From Echinometra lucunter (taxonomy: Eukaryota; Echinodermata; Echinoidea; Camarodonta; Echinometridae): a stretch of 64,000 nt of DNA. Of this stretch, positions 57,901-64,000 are shown in pieces. Position 1 is the first letter of the stretch; the number at the start of each line of letters is the position of its first letter. The stretch is taken from NCBI GenBank assembly GCA_029962745.1, contig CM057158.1, positions 4,310,938 through 4,374,937 of the forward strand, written 5' to 3'. The notes below the pieces were generated by a model that made no database searches, was not told the origin of the DNA, and saw only the letters and a program-made list of their open reading frames with translations. A program made the translations under genes and the position numbers.

Positions 57901-60064
57901 GCTATCTACTAAGTAATGTATAATTTTGAATGATAATCAGAAAGTGAAGAGATGAATTTGTCTGTTTTTCTTTACTCTCTCATACACCTCCCCCCCCCCC
58001 TTTATTTAGAACTTTCCAAAGTTTACTTCATGTACATCAATATCTGGTTTCTTTNNNNNNNNNNNNNNNNNNNNNNNNNNNNNNNNNNNNNNNNNNNNNN
58101 NNNNNNNNNNNNNNNNNNNNNNNNNNNNNNNNNNNNNNNNNNNNNNNNNNNNNNNNNNNNNNNNNNNNNNNNNNNNNNNNNNNNNNNNNNNNNNNNNNNN
58201 NNNNNNNNNNNNNNNNNNNNNNNNNNNNNNNNNNNNNNNNNNNNNNNNNNNNNNNNNNNNNNNNNNNNNNNNNNNNNNNNNNNNNNNNNNNNNNNNNNNN
58301 NNNNNNNNNNNNNNNNNNNNNNNNNNNNNNNNNNNNNNNNNNNNNNNNNNNNNNNNNNNNNNNNNNNNNNNNNNNNNNNNNNNNNNNNNNNNNNNNNNNN
58401 NNNNNNNNNNNNNNNNNNNNNNNNNNNNNNNNNNNNNNNNNNNNNNNNNNNNNNNNNNNNNNNNNNNNNNNNNNNNNNNNNNNNNNNNNNNNNNNNNNNN
58501 NNNNNNNNNNNNNNNNNNNNNNNNNNNNNNNNNNNNNNNNNNNNNNNNNNNNNNAGTTTACTTTATGTACATCAATATCTGGTTTCTTTTGTGTGTTTGG
58601 TCAGAGTAAAGCCATTTTGGGTTTGGGGGATTATTAGTATTGCTTTTGTTCCTGTGGATCCTTGTTCAGACAAAAAGAAGAGGAGGGAAAAATGATTATT
58701 TCATTGACTGATGGATTTATCATTGGAAGAGACCACCATCAATGCATCCCATATCAGGGGTTTAGTGTTCATGATGTACAGTACTGATATGGAGAGAATA
58801 TATTTGAAAATAGGACATCATGTATATATGCACAGTATACATGTGCCTCGTTGTGTTTTTAAAGAGATGATAGGACATAATTAAAAATGTATACTCTATC
58901 AATGACATGACTCATGCTTTTCTTTTTATGACATTTCCCCTAGGTATTGCATAGACAATGGAGCAATGATAGCTCAGGCTGGACTAGAGATGTTCAATTC
59001 AGGTATAACAACTCCTTTAGAAGAAACTTGGTGTACACAGAGGTAAGAAAATTACAAATTCATTTATATCATATAAAAAAAGGGTGCTAAATCTTGAGGG
59101 CTAATTGTTTTCATATAAGATACATGCATTCTTTCAGGAAGTAAAAATTGTAGAAATTCACATGTTTTATCTTTTTATGTAACTGCTTATAAAACACATG
59201 GAAGCAAGCAAGGTTTCTGTTTTTTCTCTGTCCAAGGGATTACAGGGAAATCCCGATATAACGAGCTCGGCTATAACGAGGTAACGGCTATAACGAGGGT
59301 TTTGTCACGGTCCCAAATTTACTTACGTGTAAGTCTATGGCGGCATGAACCTGTTATAACGAGATCGGCTATAACGAGATATCGGCTATAACGAGCTAAA
59401 TCCTGAACCCCTTAAACAAAGAAATACATTGATAATCATTCCCGTTATAACGAGCAAGCAAATTTCACTGCAGCTTTATCAACAAAACCCCCCGCTAAAA
59501 TCATTCAGCAGAGATAACGGCACCGCAACTGGCACAAACAAAGTCCCAGCTCGCTCAACTGGGCGGCTGATGCACGCAGATTACGAGTTTTTATTTGTAG
59601 TATAGTACAGTGCGTAACTTTTTTTTTCATATCGCAGAACAGGCAACCTCGATGGTGCGATGAACTTTCATGTTATCGGTAATTTTGGCGTCTGAAATTA
59701 GTAGTTTAAACACATTTTCTAATATTATCCAGAATATTATTAGCTAGATCAGAGAATGATATTATTATCAATGTCTCTGTAGCTGCAAAATGAGTTCATA
59801 AGTAGCGGCAGCAGACCTCTGTACATTCATGTATGTACATGTAGTCCCATACATACACTTTTTTGTTTGTTCTGATATAACGAGGTAACGGCTATAACGA
59901 GGAAAACCCTTCGGTCCCGACGACCTCGTTATACCGAGTTTCCCCTGTATTAGTTTAGTTTTATAATATATCTTTAAAATGATATTAGTAGTTTGATCCC
60001 GGCTTTCCTTCATTATATCTGCAGGTATCGAACAGATGAAGTAGAGGTTGCATGGCGAGACTGA
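48927..60064 (+). CDS. OSGEP: OSGEP, KEOPS tRNA threonylcarbamoyladenosine transferase (complete, 13 coding exons, 335 aa)
   Basis: Exons: 48927-49041, 49744-49804, 50050-50108, 51123-51224, 51530-51603, 53228-53323, 54679-54728, 55066-55144, 56097-56162, 57025-57115, 57730-57805, 58944-59042, 60025-60064. All introns are GT-AG and the joined frame is 335 aa, exactly the human length. OSGEP (Kae1) transfers the threonylcarbamoyl group to A37 of ANN-reading tRNAs in the KEOPS complex. The ASKHA ATPase fold opens with [10 protein letters not shown]. Metal-binding His109 and His113 (NHCIGH, the second split by intron 4) and Asp294 ([12 protein letters not shown]) are present, as are [17 protein letters not shown] and VGGVG. 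The absence of a mitochondrial leader distinguishes it from OSGEPL1. Introns hold many repeats and a 500-N gap (intron 11). Confidence 0.97.
51649..52343. repeat. Tandem array of four ~148-bp units rich in AGGTCAAAGGTCA
   Basis: Units begin near 51693, 51842, 51989 and 52140 with GTTCTCGCGATAACT-like sequence. Each runs through ACGGATCAACTTCAAACTTG, a CATATGGGAGGGAC-like block and GGTCTCAAGGTCAAAGGTCA, and most then have TAGAGGTCATTATGTACAT. TATGCCTCC at 51649 and GGAGGCATA at 52335-52343 bound the array as inverted ends, so it may be a transposon with internal repeats. A palindrome, GACCGCGCGCGGTC, lies just beyond (52350-52363). Eroded relatives occur near 13300-13590 and 17228-17280 in DDX27 introns. 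Confidence 0.85.
52591..53132. mobile_element. hAT-like element with internal TTTGGAACGG repeats in OSGEP intron 5
   Basis: The flanks AGTGGTAG (52583-52590) and AGTGCTAG (53133-53140) agree at 7 of 8 bases, a probable 8-bp target duplication. The ends are diverged inverted repeats sharing a CCCG.GAGGGGC-like start and TGGT.G.TATGTGCC. Inside, CTTTGGAACGG or close variants recur at least six times. A long open frame crosses it (52512-53060), but the peptide is repeat-derived and unlike any protein I know. It is GC-richer than its surroundings. Confidence 0.7.
53994..54546. mobile_element. Fold-back element of ~553 bp in OSGEP intron 6
   Basis: The two halves are inverted copies along most of their length. 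TTAAAGGCAAAGTCCACCCC at 53994 pairs with GGGGTGGACTTTCCCTTTAA ending at 54546. Inner blocks (CTCGGCTCTGCAAATTGGCA, TGTACATGAAATTTCACATT) also occur inverted in the other half. The ends resemble 10541-11233 and a solo fragment at 47402-47422. Confidence 0.9.
55415..55819 (+). mobile_element. CCCATTCGTGACAG element, copy 1, 5' of OSGEP exon 9
   Basis: CCCATTCGTGACAG at 55415 is mirrored by CTGTCACGAATGGG ending at 55819. TTAA precedes the left end, so a piggyBac-like insertion is possible; the right flank is not TTAA. The 405 bp have no coding frame. Confidence 0.85.
56391..56793 (-). mobile_element. CCCATTCGTGACAG element, copy 2, inverted, 3' of OSGEP exon 9
   Basis: Closely similar to 55415-55819 but in the opposite orientation: its right end (CCTGTCACGAATGGG) matches the left end of copy 1, and the whole length pairs. 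TTAA precedes its left edge. The two copies are 571 bp apart and enclose exon 9 (56097-56162). Confidence 0.9.
57404..57559. mobile_element. hAT-like hairpin MITE in OSGEP intron 10
   Basis: CAGTGCCGTATATAGAGTCT pairs with the complement of the right end, AGACTCTCTCTCTATACAGCACTG shortened to its outer part (TATACAGCACTG). ACAACATGGC.CA also occurs inverted. The flanks ATTAGCTT and ATTAGCCT agree at 7 of 8 bases, an 8-bp duplication typical of hAT. Confidence 0.8.
58055..58554. other. Assembly gap of exactly 500 N in OSGEP intron 11
   Basis: The 35 bp before the gap (58020-58054) and the 35 bp after it (58555-58589) are the same sequence except for one C/T difference. A placeholder gap between overlapping contigs explains this best. 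No OSGEP coding sequence is missing. Confidence 0.95.
59241..59949. mobile_element. pogo/Tigger-like element in OSGEP intron 12
   Basis: TACAGGGAAATCCCGATATA at 59241 corresponds to the inverted right end TACCGAGTTTCCCCTGTA (to 59949). GCTATAACGAGGTAACGGC-like blocks recur five or more times inside both ends. TA at both edges fits Tc1/mariner insertion. The 709 bp have no transposase frame. Confidence 0.85.
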
Positions 60065-63000
60065 TGAATGCTACTGCCCACAAGAGTGTGTTTCTAAAGA
60101 CTCTTAACTCGGTCAAGGACTTGTGTGTCAATCAAGCAAGAGGACACGTAGAGGACTCTTGATATTCTCTTCAAGTGGGAAATGGTTCAAGAACTTGATA
60201 TGCAGCTTGAACATGTGGACATGTCGAGGGTTTAGTGCAACAAAGGGCTATATGCATTTTTCGGTCAATATGAGGTTTCGATATCAAAATGATCATTGAG
60301 AGACCAGGAACCCTTTGGTAATAAATGGTTTCTACAGCAGACTTTGCTTACAGCAGGGTATCACCCGAAGTAGGTATGGCCATCTGCATTAAACCAGTGT
60401 TTACAACATAACTTCATTGCAAATTTTCTCAAAATGGCCAAAAACACAGATAGCCCTTTGTTGCACTAAACCCTTGATGTATTTTAGAACTGATGGTTGT
60501 GCCTGTGCTGTACATATGAAGAAAATGTACTGGGGAAGATGTTCAGGAATGAATGTGGACAACATGAATGTGGACAGTGGACAACGTTCATCTTTATCAA
60601 CAGGAATGATCTTTCAGAATGTACCACAATCTCATCATTAAACAGTATGTTACAGTGTAGTCTCTAAAAAGAATTTCTGAATGAGCTTGCTAGGTTGCCA
60701 TTGAGCTGGCCACTTGCTTCATCAAGAAATCCATGCATAGTTAAGATGTGAAGGGACTTTTAGTTCATTTATTGTTGAAGTCAGATTGCACATGATGTAT
60801 GTAATATATTTTTGTGTTTAATACGTGGGTTCATTTTTTTCTGGACCTCTAGGAAGAAAAGAGGTACATATATTGTCATAATGCCTCTGAACAGAGCTTT
60901 TCAGCTGCATTTTTTTTTCTAAAATTTGATTTACTCATTTGTATGATTTGCTTTCTGTTTATATCATTGTCTTTTTAAAGACAGAAAATGAAACCGAACC
61001 AAACTAAATAAGTTCTTGTTTACACACACAACTAAAGGAAGACATCACAATAGCCTGCCTGATAAAAATGTGTGGTACGGATCTCACTTTCAGTAGTCAG
61101 ATATTGTCATGTTTTATTGTCTGACTGGAGGCGAAAGAGCGCAGGTTACCGTGTCACCGATAAAATCAGTGATATAAAGCATGAAAAACTTCAAGCCACT
61201 CTTCACGGTCATTTGTTGTTACTAATTAGCTTAGTCATGATTATCTCTGGAATAAAATTTATTTCTGAGCTGACACTTTACAGGTTGAGTTCTAGTCTAT
61301 TAGAGATTTAAAATTGGGGACTGTTGAAAGGGAATCTCTGAAAGAGAACATGAAATTTTTGAAGGAATATTATATATTTATTTCGTGCGTAATGATTGAT
61401 GTATATGTTATCCAGATGGGTAAACTGAAACAGTGTGATCTGCATAAGGTAAGAGAGTTTAATTCCCCTACTTCTAAAAATAGTGAAAATTCCATCATTT
61501 TCTGTAATAAGGAAATGATAGTTCTAGCCTGCTCTGTTTCCATCAGTCAGTGAACATCCAACAGAGCTTTCAGAATGTCTGAATATGTTGTAAATATTTC
61601 ACTGGATCATAACATTTTTTATGCAATGTAGGTAATTCCAGCCTACCTTGGAATAAACATGTAAATTACAATACTGGACTCCTTGATTTATTTCACTGCA
61701 TTGTTAAACAGTTCAGATGAATCTCTCTATAGCCACATCATTAACAAGATACTGGATATGTATAGCAAATCAGCACAAAGACACACTTTTCATTATTTTG
61801 TACAGGACATCATCTAGAAGTTTGTTTGTTTGTTTTTGTTTTGTTTTGTTTTTTTTGGGGGGGGGGGGTGTTTTGTTGTTGGTGTTTTTCTTTTAAGAAT
61901 GGCAATTCATGACATTTTCAAAGGGTTTCAGTACAGTAGAAAGATCAGATTCCAATAATGTATTAAATCTTTTGTTTTTGTCTACTGTAAATTTTATCTT
62001 CTTTTCTGTTTTGTCACAATTGGCAATTGTTGAAAGTTACATTTGGAATTTGAACACGACCTGATTTCCTCTCTTACCCAGTCCAAATGTCTAAAAATAT
62101 CAACAAGAAATACTGAGAACAAAGACGTGCAAACAAATTACAAATCACACTTTTCACACTTTTCACGCAAGTTTGTTCTGTTTTAAACATTTCATCATGA
62201 AGACTTGTTTATTCACCTTATTCATGGAGACCTTGATCAAAACGATTAATCCATATATCAAACGAGGCTTGAACCCCAAACCTTCACATGTACCAACAAC
62301 CATCTCTTGAAAGTCACAAAAATGGTAATATAAAATGCATTGGTGCTGTTTAAAAAGGAAATGTTACATGAGCAAATTAATAAATGGACAATATGAGTTA
62401 AGAACTTGACAGAGCCTTTTCTTTTCCATTCTCATCTCTTTACATTCATTATGGACAATACTAAAGTCATTCATTCAACTTGAAAATAAAAATGTACTTT
62501 TCTTAAACATGCAAAATGCACAGAGTATTGCTATATAAAAGTGATCAAAATGGTATGCTTAATTTCTGGTACTGGAGAAATAAAAATTATACAGGAACAT
62601 TTCTAACCAGAGAATAAAGGCATGCAATACGCATAACAGTCAGTCTCGCATCTGGTTTTCATACAAATATTACATTATACATTTCATACGCACATAGGAT
62701 CCATATACTGTTACAAGAAGTACATTGTAAGCTGTAAAAATCCTTACAACTTCTAAAAAGGCATACATGTCATCTAGAATTCTTTGCTGATCTTATACTC
62801 ATAAAAGCTCTACATATCATATTCTCTCTTATCTAATATCTTTCCTTAACAATATAGCAAATATATACTTATTTACATTACTGTACAATTCCTCTTTATC
62901 AATCAATGTGAAGAGCCTGTGACAGTAAGTCACTTTTGATTTCGCTCTTCTTCAATCAATATATTAACTATATTACATACAGTCTTAGATTAGTCATAGG

Positions 63001-64000
63001 AAAAGGCAATAATGGATTATTATTGATTTAATTAAGTACATCTGGGTAAGGTAATGCACAAAACATATTTTATAACACATATCATAAAACAAGAAATAAA
63101 CTTCACAGTAATTATCAACAATGATGTAATATTTTAAACTCCATATTCACTGCCTATCAAGGCTTTTTATCAAGAGAAAGGAAAACATTCTCCAAATAGG
63201 GAAGCTAAAAATCCTTCATGATGACACTAAAAAACACCTCATAAAGTCAAATTTCTTTAGATTTGTTGTGAAAGTTGATTTCCATAGTCCAACAAAAAAG
63301 TATAAACATAAGTTTTTCTCATATACCTCTATGGTCTGGAGTTCAACATTGTGATTTTCTTATTCAATTTACGACAGGGCAAATCACTGTTTTGTCGTGA
63401 TGGAGACTATAATTAGCCTCTGTACCAATTTCTAATACAAAAAAGGGTTTGCATATCTTTTCAGAATCCATGAGAGAAACATACATGTATTACACAACAA
63501 TATCAGTACACATACTTTCTAAAAACTTCTAAACAAATGTAAAGATACAAGTACATTCATGTTATCAACAAAAAAAATAAAACAATATATTTTCATGCGA
63601 GAAGTATAATATGTGTTGATTTATGCATCCATTTCATGCACAAGTTTGATACAAACATTAAATACTGATTTATAACATGCATAAACTGTCTTGTTCAAAC
63701 CCAAGAAATAGAGCCTATTTCTGCTTTGAGATTCATGCAATGATTCATTTTGGTTAAATTACATTTCGTAGACCAAAGAATGTCTATATTCAGAGGCATG
63801 AAACTGAAGTATTTGCACAAAGATCACTTTTAAAGCCTTATCCAAAAACCTGCATAATAAAACTGAATGGAATCATGGCACTTGTGCACAGACTTAGACT
63901 CAAACCTAAGAGTTTTGAGACCATAACCCTAACTATCTAATCACTGACGACCAAGTATAGACAACTTTGTTGCTTTTTTTTTTAAAAGACAAGAAAAAAA
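60065..64000. other. OSGEP 3' region and unassigned right end
   Basis: The OSGEP 3' untranslated region starts here; AATAAA occurs at 60320-60325, near 61249 and near 61647. A TIR element lies at 60227-60474 and a G run near 61857-61868. From about 62050 to the edge the DNA is AT-rich, without coding signal or recognisable repeat ends. It could be a long 3' untranslated region of a gene beyond the window, but nothing proves that. Confidence 0.45.
60227..60474. mobile_element. MITE with AGGGTTTAGTGCAACAAAGG ends after OSGEP stop
   Basis: AGGGTTTAGTGCAACAAAGG plus GCTAT at 60227 is exactly mirrored at 60450-60474, and weaker pairing continues for about 15 bp. The 248 bp lie 163 bp after the OSGEP stop and contain an AATAAA (60320-60325). 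No clear target duplication. Confidence 0.88.

Noticed and set aside
57952..58695. 247-residue open frame
   Set aside because: It is open only because it crosses 500 N; the real parts on each side are intronic and show no conservation.
1..64000. CRISPR arrays, operons, ribosome binding sites
   Set aside because: Spliced animal genes throughout; the tandem arrays present have no spacer structure.

Overview
This is a piece of an animal nuclear genome: AT-rich, with long introns bounded by GT-AG, many short DNA transposons and many homopolymer G/C runs. The proteins match human orthologues residue by residue over long stretches, and the repeat types resemble those of marine invertebrates. An echinoderm, most likely a sea urchin, is my best guess; that is inference, since no single sequence here fixes the species.

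Layout, left to right. (1) 879-3191, minus strand: the first two coding exons of a PIPOX / sarcosine-oxidase-like flavoenzyme whose remainder lies beyond the left edge. (2) 3192-7944: repeat-rich spacer. (3) 7945-22728, plus: complete DDX27 RNA helicase, 18 coding exons, 770 aa. (4) 26640-28076, plus: complete GFOD1/2-like oxidoreductase, two coding exons, 380 aa, with a 100%-identical partial copy of its second exon 3 kb downstream (30935-31136). (5) 31715-43193, plus: complete DHX35 RNA helicase, 17 coding exons, 699 aa, with a decayed duplicate of exon 8 in intron 7. (6) 46152-47845, minus: AIRIM (C1orf109) homologue, two coding exons, apparently shorter than the human protein. (7) 48927-60064, plus: complete OSGEP (KEOPS catalytic subunit), 13 coding exons, 335 aa, exactly the human length. 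(8) 60065-64000: no gene recognised.

Four of the six genes serve RNA processing or translation: DDX27 (large-subunit rRNA maturation), DHX35 (spliceosome), AIRIM (recycling of 60S maturation factors with AFG2 ATPases) and OSGEP (t6A modification of tRNA). AIRIM and OSGEP are divergent with about 1.1 kb between start codons; DHX35 and AIRIM converge. This is a housekeeping neighbourhood, not an operon.

Accessory content is mostly transposons without coding capacity: hAT-like elements with 8-bp target duplications, TTAA-flanked piggyBac-like elements (one family with long G tracts just inside both ends), pogo/Tigger-like elements, several fold-back hairpins, a tRNA-headed SINE, and one 1.57-kb element that encodes a BED-type zinc finger. 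I found no sign of a wholly new gene system. The most notable observations are the decayed DHX35 exon, the perfect GFOD fragment copy, the inverted repeat pair around OSGEP exon 9, the tandem array rich in nuclear-receptor DR1 motifs, and an assembly gap that is probably an artefact.
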